NCBI RefSeq assembly: GCF_937981295.1
Contig: NZ_CALJPC010000087.1
Span: 1 to 64,000 of the forward strand
Length of the DNA: 64,000 nucleotides
Direction: 5' to 3'
Origin: an uncultured Campylobacter sp.
Lineage (GTDB): Bacteria; Campylobacterota; Campylobacteria; Campylobacterales; Campylobacteraceae
The stretch's first letter is position 1; each line of letters opens with the position of its first letter. The position numbers and the translations under genes were made by a program. Below, in pieces: positions 1-8,831 of the stretch. Under the pieces are notes generated by a model that was not told the DNA's origin, made no database searches, and saw nothing but the letters and a program-made list of their open reading frames with translations.

Positions 1-205
1 CAAGACGGCGCAGATAAAATTTATCGCCGCTCGTAATTTCAAAATTCCGTCGCGGATGTGAACTACGCAAATTATTGGAATTCGGCAAAATTTCAAAATT
101 TCTATGGAATTTTAAAATTTCATAATCCAAGCAGAATTCATAAATTTTACAAAATTCTCAAAAAATTCAAAGATTGAAAAAGTGTGGCTGTCTAAATTTC
201 AGGCA

Positions 206-235
206 TAAAAAAAGCGTCCGCCGTTTGGCGGACGC
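206..235 (-). terminator. Rho-independent terminator of rpsO
   Basis: On the minus strand a perfect 9-bp stem (GCGTCCGCC paired with GGCGGACGC, four-base loop) is followed by a run of seven to eight T. It lies about 50 bases past the rpsO stop codon, in the right orientation to end that transcript. Confidence 0.9.
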
Positions 236-284
236 CATGTATAATCGCGACGGACAAAATAAACGCCGCCGCGAGCAAAGGAGC

Positions 285-557
285 TTATTTATCTCTTAAA
301 TTTAACTCGCTAACGAGCTTGGAGTAAACTGCGTAGTCTTTGTTTTTAAGATATTTCATCATTCTTTTGCGCTGACCTACTAGCTTTAGCAGTCCTAAGC
401 GAGATGAAAAATCTTTCGGATTTGCTTGCAAATGAGAGGTCAAAAGCGTGATCCTCTCGGTAAGAAGCGCAATTTGCACCTCCGCAGAACCTGTATCTTT
501 CTCTCTTCTAGCGAATTTCGCAACTATCTGTGCTTTTTGAGCCGTGTCTAAAGCCAT
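285..557 (-). CDS. rpsO: 30S ribosomal protein S15
   Basis: Ribosomal protein S15 binds 16S rRNA early in assembly of the small-subunit platform. The 90-residue product has full family length and the typical blocks: MALDTAQKAQIVAKF at the N-terminus, DTGSAEVQIALLTERI from about residue 21, and GLLKLVGQRKRMMKYL in the second half. The ATG is preceded by a strong AGGAGGT ribosome binding site. The gene is monocistronic here, with its own -10 box just upstream and a terminator downstream, and it is divergent from the Rrf2 regulator. S15 often represses its own translation, but I could not identify an operator in the short leader. Confidence 0.98.
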   Translation of the reverse strand: MALDTAQKAQIVAKFARREKDTGSAEVQIALLTERITLLTSHLQANPKDFSSRLGLLKLVGQRKRMMKYLKNKDYAVYSKLVSELNLRDK

Positions 558-588
558 GATGACCTCCTGATCGGTAAAATAGGAAGCG

Positions 589-594
589 ATTATA
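589..594 (-). promoter_or_regulatory. -10 box of rpsO promoter
   Basis: TATAAT on the minus strand, about 30 bases upstream of the rpsO start codon. It matches the Campylobacter sigma70 -10 consensus. No clear -35 is seen, which is usual in this group. Confidence 0.6.
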
Positions 595-626
595 CTTAAT
601 TAACCTAAATTTTTGCTTTCTTTGTG

Positions 627-632
627 TAAAAT
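627..632 (+). promoter_or_regulatory. Possible -10 box for the Rrf2 operon
   Basis: TAAAAT, with a TTTGTG stretch just upstream, lies about 30 bases before the Rrf2 start. It is an imperfect match to TATAAT and is supported mainly by its position. Confidence 0.35.
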
Positions 633-661
633 GCACGCTTTGACACCAAAGGAGAAAATAA

Positions 662-1075
662 ATGCTTTTTACAAAAGCAAGCGAATACGCCCTGCTTTCA
701 ATGATCTGCATCGCGGGCAAGGAGGAGTCGATGGATGTCGATTCGATCTCTAGCGAGCTTGGAATTTCACGCAGCTTTTTGGCTAAAATTTTACAAAATT
801 TAGCTCGCGCGAAACTTTTGAATTCCTTCAAAGGCGCTAAGGGCGGCTTTGTGCTCGCGCGCAATGCGGATGAGATCACGCTAAGCGAGATCATCAAAAG
901 CGCCGAAAGACGCAAGGCGACGGTGTTTGACTGCACCGCCGAGGGGATCGACGCCTGCCCAAACGGCCGCACGCTGTGCCGCGTCAATCTAATGTTTGGC
1001 GAGCTTCAAGATAAAGTCGATGAGTATATGGATACGATCACGCTAGCAGACATCATCGGCAAAGAACGTAAATGA
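662..1075 (+). CDS. Rrf2 family transcriptional regulator
   Basis: DNA-binding regulator of the Rrf2 family, which includes the iron-sulphur or redox sensors IscR, NsrR and RirA. The N-terminal winged helix is clear: LFTKASEYALLSMICIA, then GISRSFLAKILQNLA as recognition region, then the GAKGGFVLAR wing at about residues 57-66. Three cysteines follow (FDC, DACP and TLC at about 90-107), the spacing class that binds a [2Fe-2S] or [4Fe-4S] cluster in this family. The length of 137 is normal. The ATG follows AAAGGAG. It overlaps the DHH phosphoesterase gene by four bases (ATGA), so the two are probably translationally coupled. The target and sensed signal are not evident. Confidence 0.9.
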   Translation: MLFTKASEYALLSMICIAGKEESMDVDSISSELGISRSFLAKILQNLARAKLLNSFKGAKGGFVLARNADEITLSEIIKSAERRKATVFDCTAEGIDACPNGRTLCRVNLMFGELQDKVDEYMDTITLADIIGKERK

Positions 1076-2124
1076 AAATATATCACCTAAGCCATACCGA
1101 TCTGGACGGCTACGGCGCGCAGTTCGTCGCGGCGCACTATTTGACGGACGTAGAATTTTTCAACGCCAACTACGGCAAGGAGATAAACGAAAAATTTGAT
1201 CTCATCCTCGCTCGTATCGACGAGCGACTCGCCGTAAACGCAGACGAGAAAAGCCTGGTTTTAATCACCGATTTAAATTTACTGCCCGCGCAATGCGAGA
1301 AATTTAGCGGCGAGCTGGCACGTCGCAACGCTCGCATGATCCTTTTGGATCATCATCAAAGCGGGCTTGAGTGCGCGAAGAAATTCCCGTGGTATTTTTT
1401 GGACTCTTCGCGCTGCGCCACGAAGATCACCTATGATTTTTTCAGCGCGATGTTCGGCGGCTCGCCGCGGCTGGATAAACTCGTGCGCGTCGTAAACGCC
1501 GTGGATATCTGGCTGAAAGACGAGAGCGAGTTTGAGCTCGGCAAAGTCTGCCTCGGCATGGTCTCGGGCGCGAAAGAGATCAATAAGATCATGTTTGAGC
1601 GGGAGAGCAGAGATTATATATTTTTCCTGTTAGAAAAAATTTTTAAATTTCAAGACGAGCCGGACGCTCACATCGCGCTAGATAGCGCGCTGCACGGCAT
1701 AAAGAAAGAATTTTTTAAAAGCGAGCGCGACGATACGCTAAGCAATCTCGTCTCGCATTTCGTAGTCGATCGCCTAAGCGTGCAAAAGCAGCGCTTCGAG
1801 ATCAGCTATCTCGATAAAAAGGGCATTTTGACCTACAATATCGGCAACGTAAGCGTCATCGGCAACGACTTTTTGACGCAAAACCCCGATGTCGATTTTT
1901 TCATCGACGTAACGAGCAAAAAAACGCTCAGCTTCCGCGCCGACGGCAAAACCGACGTTAGCGAAATGGCAAAGCTGCTCCTCGGCGGCGGCGGACACGT
2001 AAACGCGAGCGGCGGGATGTTTGCAGGCTTTAAAGACGCGAGCTCGTACGAAGCCGTAAAGGCGCAAATCGTGGATCTAATCGAGAAAAAAACTCAAATT
2101 TTAAAGGAAGAAGATGAAAAATAA
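1072..2124 (+). CDS. DHH family phosphoesterase
   Basis: Phosphoesterase of the DHH/DHHA1 superfamily, whose members hydrolyse nanoRNA, pAp or cyclic dinucleotide products. The metal-binding motifs are visible: HTDLDGYG at about residues 8-15, a D in VLITDLN near 67, and LLDHHQSG with the DHH triad at 93-95. The C-terminal DHHA1 part holds GGGGHVNASGG near residue 305, the usual substrate-binding loop. At 350 residues it is close to NrnA length. It follows the Rrf2 gene with a four-base overlap and overlaps the next small gene by 11 bases, forming a three-gene operon. Which substrate it uses cannot be told from sequence. Confidence 0.88.
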   Translation: MKIYHLSHTDLDGYGAQFVAAHYLTDVEFFNANYGKEINEKFDLILARIDERLAVNADEKSLVLITDLNLLPAQCEKFSGELARRNARMILLDHHQSGLECAKKFPWYFLDSSRCATKITYDFFSAMFGGSPRLDKLVRVVNAVDIWLKDESEFELGKVCLGMVSGAKEINKIMFERESRDYIFFLLEKIFKFQDEPDAHIALDSALHGIKKEFFKSERDDTLSNLVSHFVVDRLSVQKQRFEISYLDKKGILTYNIGNVSVIGNDFLTQNPDVDFFIDVTSKKTLSFRADGKTDVSEMAKLLLGGGGHVNASGGMFAGFKDASSYEAVKAQIVDLIEKKTQILKEEDEK

Positions 2125-2356
2125 TGACGAAAAAATCGCCGAGCAGGACCTCATCTACGAGATCAACATCCTGCTTGACGCGATGCTGCTTTATGCTGGC
2201 GTGAAGCGCGATCGGCTCGCTGATGCAGCGCAGCTGTATATCGAAAACATCGACACAGTGCTTGAAAGCTCGGACGCTAGCGGCGCGGATGAGGTAATCG
2301 CCGTGGTCGAGTTTTTGCGCGGCAAACACGCGGAGCTATTCGAAAATAAGGGCTAG
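2114..2356 (+). CDS. Small acidic hypothetical protein
   Basis: An 80-residue, mostly helical, acidic protein of unknown function. I do not recognise a domain. No membrane segment or signal peptide is seen. It begins inside the last codons of the DHH gene, preceded by AAGGAAGA as ribosome binding site, and its stop codon lies in the left arm of a strong hairpin, so it is the last gene of the Rrf2-DHH operon. Coding bias by eye resembles the neighbours, which supports a real gene. Confidence 0.7.
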   Translation: MKNNDEKIAEQDLIYEINILLDAMLLYAGVKRDRLADAAQLYIENIDTVLESSDASGADEVIAVVEFLRGKHAELFENKG

Positions 2357-2395
2357 CTCGCGAAATTTTAAGCAAAATTTTGCGAGCTAGAATTT
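2353..2395 (+). terminator. Long hairpin ending the Rrf2-DHH operon
   Basis: CTAGCTCGC (2353-2361) pairs with GCGAGCTAG (2382-2390). The stem continues through a G-T pair and AAATTTT/AAAATTT to a four-base loop, about 17 bp in all. It is followed by AATTTTA rather than a pure T run. The hairpin includes the TAG stop codon of the preceding gene. Its position suggests a terminator, but the weak T tract leaves room for an mRNA 3'-end stabiliser. Confidence 0.55.
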
Positions 2396-3424
2396 TACGA
2401 AGCGCAAACTATGCGGAGTAAAATTTCATTTAGCGCAGAAATTTATAAAGCAAGAAATCCGCGAGATAAAATTTTGCGAAATAGAATTTCAAAACGCAAA
2501 ATACGGAATTTTGCGGGTTTAGGCTCAAAATTTTCAAATTTAGCAAACAAGCTTTGCGAATAAAATTTTAAGGCATGGCGGCTACAGAATTTTGTTTTAA
2601 AATTTTATGCTGTCAAACAAGAGCAAAATTTCAAGGCTTATAATTTACGCTAAGTAATTCCGCACAATAGCAAATTTAAAATTTTAAGTGTATTTTGCGG
2701 CACGGAATTTTGCAAAAAATTTTAGACAGCGCGGGGTGGCTCTGCGTAAAATTCTAATCTAGGTTTCGCGAGGAATTTGCATCAAAACTCCGCGCGGAAT
2801 TTTGCGCTCAACTAAGGCGCAAAATTTAAATATAAAGGCGCACTCTCCGCTTGCCGATGCGGTACAAAGAGTGCGCAGATCGTGGAATTTTAAATTTAAA
2901 AGCACGATTCTGCCGTCTAAGATCAAAGAAATGGCGTAGCGTCTAAGCTTGCTGATAATGACAAAGCTCGCTTTGAAAGGAAGAGAGAATTTTATCTGCA
3001 AAAGCGCAGAGATGGCATTTTAAGATATTTTTGTCATTTCTAAGCGAAAAAGATCCGCGCCAGAGGCTTTTAAGCAAGCGCGCTTGATAAAATATTATCG
3101 CTAGATATGGTGCAGGTGTGGTAACATCCGAACGTAGCGAAATTAAACGAACGCGGCACTCTATCGTCGCAAAGCCAGGCACCGTAAAATAAAAAGCTTA
3201 GGCGGGGCGCTAAGAAGTAAAATGACGCAAAATAAGACGTCTGCAAAGCAAGGTGCTAAGTAAGATAAAGCGTCGTAAAATAAAATAGCAAAGCAACGTG
3301 TCGATAAAATAGACACTGCGAAGCAGAATTCCGTAGCAGTAACGCAGGACGCGATTAAATTTTAAGCAGACGTCGCGCTAAATTTTGAAATTTTATGAAT
3401 TTAAAACTTTATGAAAGGATATGA
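2396..3424 (+). other. Gene-free gap rich in AAATTT words
   Basis: About 1 kb without a credible gene. The left part is packed with AAAATTTTGC, GAATTTTGC and AATTTAGC variants in both orientations. The right part (about 3190-3370) has degenerate copies of an AAAGCAAGGTG / GCGTCGTAAAATAAAA theme. The short open frames here have no ribosome binding site and no recognisable product. No RNA gene was seen. Confidence 0.6.
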
Positions 3425-4603
3425 ATGAAAAAGATTTTTTTGTTTGCATGTCTCATGCTTTTAGGCTCGCAGCTTTTCGGTGACGATAAGGTCTATCGCC
3501 TAAGACTTGCTAGTACATGGGAGGCGACTACGCCCGTTTTGGGCGTTGCCGCCGAGGATTTTAAAAACTATGCCGAAAGCCTTAGTGGTGGTAGGCTTCA
3601 GATCCGCATCGATACGCCGAGCAAGCACAAGGCAAGCTTTGGCATATTCGACTTCGTTAAAAGCGGTCAATACGATCTAGGATATACTTCGCTTTATTAT
3701 TATAAAGGCAAAGACGCCAAAACTATGCTCTGGACGGCGGTGCCTTTCGGTATGACTACTGATGAGCAGCACGCGTGGTATTACTATGGTGGTGGGCGAG
3801 AGCTTAATGATAAGATGTTCGCGCAATATGGCATGAAGACCTTTTTGATGGGATCTACCGGCATGCAAATGGGCGGCTGGTTTAAAAAAGAGATCAACTC
3901 GGTCGCAGATCTGCAAGGGCTTAAATTCCGCATACCGGGGCTAGGCGGAGAGGTGATGAGCAAGCTAGGTGCCACTATAAACACGGTGCCTACGGGCGAG
4001 CTATTTATGGCGTTAGAGATGGGCACAATCGACGCGGTCGAGTGGGTAAGCCCTGTCTATGATATGCCACTTGGATTTCACAAAGTGGCTAAATACTACT
4101 ACACAGGCTGGCAAGAGCCTATGGGAGACTGCCAACTGCTGGTAAATCAAAAGGCGCTAGAGAAGCTGCCTGCGGATCTTCAAGCGATCTTAGAGGCTGC
4201 AGCAAGACTTGCCGGAGAGAATTTCCAAAATAAGGGCTTTTATGAAAACGCTCGCATTTGGGCGGAGCTAAAAGCGCAGTTTCCGGACGTACAGGTGCGT
4301 GACTTCCCTGCAGACGTGATAGCCGCGCTTAAAAAAGCAACGAATGAAATCTTAGACGAGGAAGCGGCGAAAGATCCGATGTTTAAAGAGATCCTAGACA
4401 GCCAGCGCGCGTTTTTGAAAATCGGCAGAGAATGGAATAAAATAAGCACCGTAGCCTACATAAATAACGTAAGCGGCATCGCAGGCGAAAGTGCAGCAAA
4501 TCCAATCTCCGTAGGCTCTAGCGGTACGACAAACTCAGATTCTGCAAGCAGCGAAAATCACGGCGCTGCGAGCGATTCTAACGCGACGGATGGCAAAAAT
4601 TGA
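3425..4603 (+). CDS. TRAP transporter substrate-binding protein (DctP/TakP type)
   Basis: Periplasmic solute-binding protein of a TRAP transporter. Residues 1-19 form a signal peptide (MKKIFLFACLMLLGSQLFG). The mature part follows the DctP fold, with a LRLASTWEATTPVLG start, a KFRIPGLGGEVMSKLGA segment, and GTIDAVEWVSPVYDMPLGFHKVAKYYY, which is closest to the TakP alpha-keto-acid group as I know it. The last 45 or so residues are a Ser/Asn/Ala-rich tail not normal for the family. The ATG follows AAAGGAT. No DctQ or DctM membrane genes are adjacent, so the partner permease must lie elsewhere, or the protein is an orphan. The ligand is not determinable. Confidence 0.88.
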   Translation: MKKIFLFACLMLLGSQLFGDDKVYRLRLASTWEATTPVLGVAAEDFKNYAESLSGGRLQIRIDTPSKHKASFGIFDFVKSGQYDLGYTSLYYYKGKDAKTMLWTAVPFGMTTDEQHAWYYYGGGRELNDKMFAQYGMKTFLMGSTGMQMGGWFKKEINSVADLQGLKFRIPGLGGEVMSKLGATINTVPTGELFMALEMGTIDAVEWVSPVYDMPLGFHKVAKYYYTGWQEPMGDCQLLVNQKALEKLPADLQAILEAAARLAGENFQNKGFYENARIWAELKAQFPDVQVRDFPADVIAALKKATNEILDEEAAKDPMFKEILDSQRAFLKIGREWNKISTVAYINNVSGIAGESAANPISVGSSGTTNSDSASSENHGAASDSNATDGKN

Positions 4604-5517
4604 GGTGCGACAAAGTAAAACAGCGGGCGCTGCGAGCGATAAAAATAAGGTGCGACGAACAGATCTGGCACAATAAGTAGCTCAGGAGCGACAAGCGGCA
4701 GAAATTTTAACTATTTTTGCATAAAGTAAATGGAATTCTGCCGCAGCAGCTTTAGCACAATAGCTTCAATATCAGAGCCCAGTTCATAAATCTCATCCGC
4801 AAGCAGGCAGAAGCTTTGGCGTAATAGCTTTAACATCGCAAGTAGCGCGATCTATCTAGTGCAGCGAGCGACTCCCGCGTGAAATAGAAAAACACGCGAT
4901 AAAATAAAATTATAAAAATTCTGAATTCCAAGCACGACGGAATTCGGAATTTTAAATCTAAAATTTTAAAATCAAAATTTATGGATTTCGGACGGAGCGC
5001 GAAACTACTCCAACTATGCTATAAACCGGCATTTGCGACTATTAAGATTAAAAGCCGTGTCTAGCGCTTTAAAAAGCCTATGGGTCTTTTGCATTCATCT
5101 ATTAAAATCACAAAAATTGCATTTGCGTTATTAAAATTATGGCATTTCTTGGCAATATAGGCTAATTTACATAAAATAAGCCTGCGCGCGTTAAATTTAA
5201 TCAATAATGTAATTTGGCAAGATTTGTCGCGATAAAATAGCCTTATTATCATGCTTATCTTTAAAATTTACTCCATTGCGCCGCTCTTATAGAGACTACA
5301 TTTATTAGGATTTGATAAATCACGAATGCCCGGTCTCTGCCGCCACATCTATTAACGCAATAGCAGATAAATTTCTATGCCCTCTTATCGATAGTGCAAC
5401 TACGCAAAAAAGCGTATTAATACCGCGAAATTTATTGAATTCTTGAAATTTTTGATCTTTAAAATATCGCAAGACGGCTAGATCGCTAAAAATTTCATAT
5501 TATTTGAATTGATTGTT
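4604..5517 (+). other. Gene-free gap
   Basis: About 0.9 kb between the TRAP protein and the fdhF terminator with no supported gene. It holds scattered AAATTT words and an AT-rich right half. One 63-codon minus-strand frame at 5061-5252 has no ribosome binding site and no familiar product and was not called. Confidence 0.5.
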
Positions 5518-5553
5518 AAAAAGTAGATTCGGAAGCATAGCCCCCGAATCTAC
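5518..5553 (-). terminator. Rho-independent terminator of fdhF
   Basis: On the minus strand a perfect 10-bp stem (GTAGATTCGG with CCGAATCTAC, 11-base loop) is followed directly by five T. It starts 17 bases past the fdhF stop codon. A second small palindrome, ATTAAATTC-TTA-GAATTTAAT, spans the stop itself. Confidence 0.85.
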
Positions 5554-5569
5554 GGATAAGATTAAATTC

Positions 5570-7837
5570 TTAGAATTTAATCGGATGGTGGTGGAAGTCG
5601 TCGTAAACGACCTTGTTGGTCTGGAACTTAATGCGCTTAAGCTCGCGGATACGCAAAAATTCCTCTTCGTCGATCTTTTTAATCTGAATCGCCGCCTTAA
5701 ACGTAGGAGTTTTGGCGATTAGATCCCAGCCGCCGCTCGTTAGCTCGTTGCAGCAGCTCTCCCAGTAGTGATAAGACATCTGAATGATACCATCCATTAT
5801 ACACTCGGTGATGTCCGCCTTGATCGCGATATAGCCGTAGCGGCTCCACGCGACGATGAAATCGCCCTGTGAAATTCCGTATCGCTCGGCGAGTTTCGGA
5901 TTCATTTCCGCAATCGCTCCTATCGCGTCTCCGCCCTGCTCTACGGTCTTAGAGCGCCTAGTCATCGCGCCTCCTGCATACTCGTAAACCTTACGCGTAG
6001 TTAGAAGCTGGATCGGGAACTCCTCGTCGGTCTTCTCGTCCACGGAGCCCGCCATTACAGGATAATCTTTCGGCATATTCATACGCTTTGCGAATTCCTC
6101 TTTGGCGCTTTCAATCTTGCTCTTATCATCCACAAATAGAACTGGGACGAAATTTCCTTTACCGTCCGGGGTAAAGAATTTTTTATCAAGGTACAATGCA
6201 GGTCCGCCCATAGAATTCTCATCAGGGCACGGCCAGTGAAGTCCGTGGTATTTTTTGATGCGGTAATAGCTCATTCCGCCGTAGTTGTGCGGAGCTACCC
6301 TGCGCACCTCTTCCCAAATCTGCTCTGGAGATTGAAATGTGAAATAATCCCCTAGTCCTAGGCGTCTGGCAAGCTCGCAGATGATAGCCCAGTCTTGTCT
6401 AGCTTGTCCCGGAGGGGCAACTACAATTTCGCTATGCTGTACGCGGCGCTCGGCGTTAGCATAAGTACCCTCCTTCTCGCCGCTGCAAGCTCCAGGAAGC
6501 ACAACATCTGCTTTGCGGCTCGTCTCGGTTAAGAAAATATCTTGGATCACATACATCTCTACCTGCGAAATCGCGCGCAAGAAGTGGTTTGCGTTCGGAT
6601 CGGTCATAACCGGGTTTTCACCCATCGTCCAGAAGAATTTTACCCTACCATCAAGAATTGCGTCAGGCACTTCGGTTTTATGAATGCCGATCTTGCCATT
6701 TAGATGACCTTTCGGCAAATTCCACTGGCGCTCAAACCAATCACGGGCACTCTCGTCGGTTACGGCTTTATAGCCGGTAAATACGTTAGGAAGCATTCCC
6801 ATATCGCAGCAACCTTGGACGTTTTCTTGTCCGCGGATCGGTAGATCGCCGCTTCCAAGCTCGCCTACGTTGCCCGTTACGAGCATTAAATTTGAAATGT
6901 CGCAGACCGCGCCCACGCCGTGGTTGAAGTGAGTTACGCCCATGCCGTGCGTGATAACCGCAGGTCGCGTAGTAGCGTAAATTCTAGCCGCTTTTCTAAT
7001 ATCTTCAGCGTTTAACCTTGTGTATTTAGCTACGGCCTCAGGCGAATAATCCTTAACCGCCTCTTTTACATATTCAAAACCCTTGGTGTATTTCTCAACG
7101 AATTCTTGATTTACCAAATTCTCGTCGATAATAGCATGGATTAAAGCGTTTATAACCGGGATATTGTGCTCCGGCTCAAGCTGGAGGTGGATATCTGCGC
7201 GATTTGCAAATTCCGTCTTAACTGGGTCAATGACGATGAGTTTGGCGCCTCTATTTAGCGCTCTTTGAACGTGCATAGCTACGATCGGGTGACCATTTTC
7301 CGGGTTTGAGCCGATCATCATAATGCAGTTACTGTGAGTTCCGATCTCCGTGAAGCTATTTGTAGCTGCTCCGTTACCGATTGTTTTGGCAAGACCTGCC
7401 ACAGTCGGAGCGTGTCAAATGCGCGCGCAGTGATCGATATTATTCGTGCCTAAAATTCTAAGTAGCTTCTGCGCTACGTAGTTATCCTCATGCGTACAGC
7501 GTGCGGAATAGTTTCCGGCTATCGCGTCGGCGCCGTATTTTTCTTTAACTTCGAGCATCTTTTTAGCAACCAGATCAAGCGCTTCGTCCCAGCTAGCCTC
7601 GACCAAATCGCCGTCTTTACTAAATTTGCCATTCTTTTTACGAATTAGCGGAGTAGTAAGCCTATCTCTAGAGCCTACGTAGTTCCAGCCGTAGTATCCT
7701 TTCAAACACAAACATCCCTGATTTACGGGGTTGTCGCTTACGCCGGTTGCGGATTTGATATAGTTGTCTTCCGCAGTCAGCTCGATTTGACAGCCTGTGC
7801 CACAATAAGGGCATATGACCTTGCCTTTATTCGCCAT
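5570..7837 (-). CDS. fdhF: Selenocysteine formate dehydrogenase H
   Basis: Cytoplasmic molybdopterin formate dehydrogenase, oxidising formate to CO2 and feeding the Hyf hydrogenase arm of formate hydrogenlyase. The reading frame is interrupted only by TGA at 7415-7417, codon 141, in the context CARI-U-HAPTVAGLAKTIG. E. coli FdhF has selenocysteine at the same place (residue 140). A SECIS hairpin follows. Reading TGA as Sec gives 755 residues, of normal order. The N-terminus holds CPYCGTGC plus a cysteine in GCLCLKGYYGWNY, ligating one [4Fe-4S] cluster. Downstream are GSNPENGHPI, GQENVQGCCDMG and the C-terminal molybdopterin-dinucleotide domain. The start was chosen at MANKGKVICPY because AAAGGAG precedes it. 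It is divergent from hyfA. Confidence 0.96.
7377..7417 (-). promoter_or_regulatory. SECIS element directing UGA to selenocysteine
   Basis: Directly after the TGA the mRNA folds as CCGA(C)TGT / ACA(A)TCGG, topped by a GGCA/TGCC stem with a GGTCT loop. An AAA bulge sits on the 3' side. The GGTCT loop and spacing resemble the E. coli fdhF SECIS that SelB binds. This is the main evidence that the TGA is recoded and not a nonsense mutation. Confidence 0.88.
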
Positions 7838-7896
7838 ATTTTCTCCTTTCGAAAATACTAAACATGCAAAATTACCATATATGCAATTTCGGCACA

Positions 7897-7902
7897 ATTA
7901 TA
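7897..7902 (-). promoter_or_regulatory. -10 box of fdhF promoter
   Basis: TATAAT on the minus strand about 60 bases upstream of the fdhF start, preceded by an AT-rich stretch with periodic T tracts as in Campylobacter sigma70 promoters. The 394-base region between fdhF and hyfA is very AT-rich. I did not find a convincing sigma54 site or FNR palindrome in it. Confidence 0.6.
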
Positions 7903-8169
7903 TAAATTCTTACCTAAAATAAAATTGAAATTTTGCCTTAAGCTAAAAGAATTTTTTCAATTATAATTAGGAGTAAATTGGGGTAATTTAAGTAGTAATT
8001 TAAATTTTAAAATATACTTTAATACTGATATACTAGACATTTAAAGCAAATAATCAACGAACCGGTTTAAAAAAGAAATTAGTTTTTAAATTTAAGCTTT
8101 GAAAGCAAATTTATCAAATAAATTCCAAATATCGTCAGATAAATGACGGAATTTTTTTACGGACTTAAA

Positions 8170-8175
8170 TATAAT
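8170..8175 (+). promoter_or_regulatory. -10 box of the hyf operon promoter
   Basis: TATAAT in the context CTTAAATATAATTACACC, about 55 bases upstream of the hyfA ATG, with T-rich tracts upstream. It probably drives the whole hyfA-focA unit, since genes from here to 18633 overlap or are spaced by a few bases. Confidence 0.6.
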
Positions 8176-8231
8176 TACACCAAAATTTTTAGTAAAAAAT
8201 TTTTAAAATTCCTTAAGTCAAGGAGAAAGGT

Positions 8232-8831
8232 ATGAAACAACATAAATTTGTAATCTGCGATTACAAACGATGTATCGGTTGCACGACGTGCATGGCGGCC
8301 TGTTACTCAAGTGCCTACGAGCGCGGCAAGCTTGCTAAATCGCGACTTACCGTGCTTAGACAGGCTTACGGCGTTATGCCTACGCAGTGCAGGCAGTGCG
8401 ATGACGGACCATGCGCAAATGTCTGCCCTACCGGTGCGCTTCGCTTCGATAATAACTATATCGAATTACACGAAGAAATTTGCATCGGATGTAAGATGTG
8501 TACGCTCGCCTGTCCTTATGGCGCGATCAGCTCGAATGCCGAGCTTATGCCGTCAGTAAATTATGCGGTCGAGCCGAAGTATTATCTCGAGATCGAAAGC
8601 CAAGCGGGCGCCAAAAGCACCGCCATCAAATGCGATCTATGCAACGGACGCGAGAACGGTCCTGCATGCGTCGAGGTTTGCCCAACTAGCGCTATCATTA
8701 TGATAGATCCTAAAGAAGGTAAGCATAAATTGGGCTTTGCGATAGACTACGATGCGGCTAATGCTTTTGCAAAAGACGTGTTAAACGGCGAAATCAGTTG
8801 CGTCGCCAAAAAAGAAGGAGGCGCAAAATGA
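8232..8831 (+). CDS. hyfA: Hydrogenase-4 electron-transfer subunit HyfA (HycB-like)
   Basis: Polyferredoxin that links FdhF to the hydrogenase. Four cysteine groups for four [4Fe-4S] clusters are visible: CIGCTTCMAAC, CRQCDDGPCANVC, CIGCKMCTLAC and CDLCNGRENGPACVEVC. This is the HycB/HyfA pattern, as is the length of 199. The ATG follows AAGGAGAAAGG. Its stop overlaps the hyfB start (ATGA), so it is the first gene of a tightly coupled operon. As divergent neighbour of fdhF, it is the expected docking partner of the dehydrogenase. Confidence 0.93.
   Translation: MKQHKFVICDYKRCIGCTTCMAACYSSAYERGKLAKSRLTVLRQAYGVMPTQCRQCDDGPCANVCPTGALRFDNNYIELHEEICIGCKMCTLACPYGAISSNAELMPSVNYAVEPKYYLEIESQAGAKSTAIKCDLCNGRENGPACVEVCPTSAIIMIDPKEGKHKLGFAIDYDAANAFAKDVLNGEISCVAKKEGGAK

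Noticed and set aside
1..205. A gene or RNA in the first 205 bases
   Set aside because: Only AAATTT-type words were visible, with no tRNA-like cloverleaf and no open frame.
508..987. A 159-codon minus-strand frame opposite the Rrf2 gene
   Set aside because: It runs antisense through a well-supported Rrf2 regulator and overlaps rpsO; a mirror frame in biased coding DNA.
5061..5252. A 63-codon minus-strand frame in the gap before fdhF
   Set aside because: AT-rich sequence gives open frames by chance. There is no ribosome binding site and no familiar motif.
7415..7417. TGA in fdhF considered as a nonsense mutation
   Set aside because: Exact alignment with the E. coli Sec position and a SECIS hairpin directly after it favour recoding.
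7838..8231. A sigma54 site or FNR box between fdhF and hyfA
   Set aside because: Only GGCAC fragments without the matching TTGC at the right spacing, and no TTGAT-N4-ATCAA palindrome, were found.
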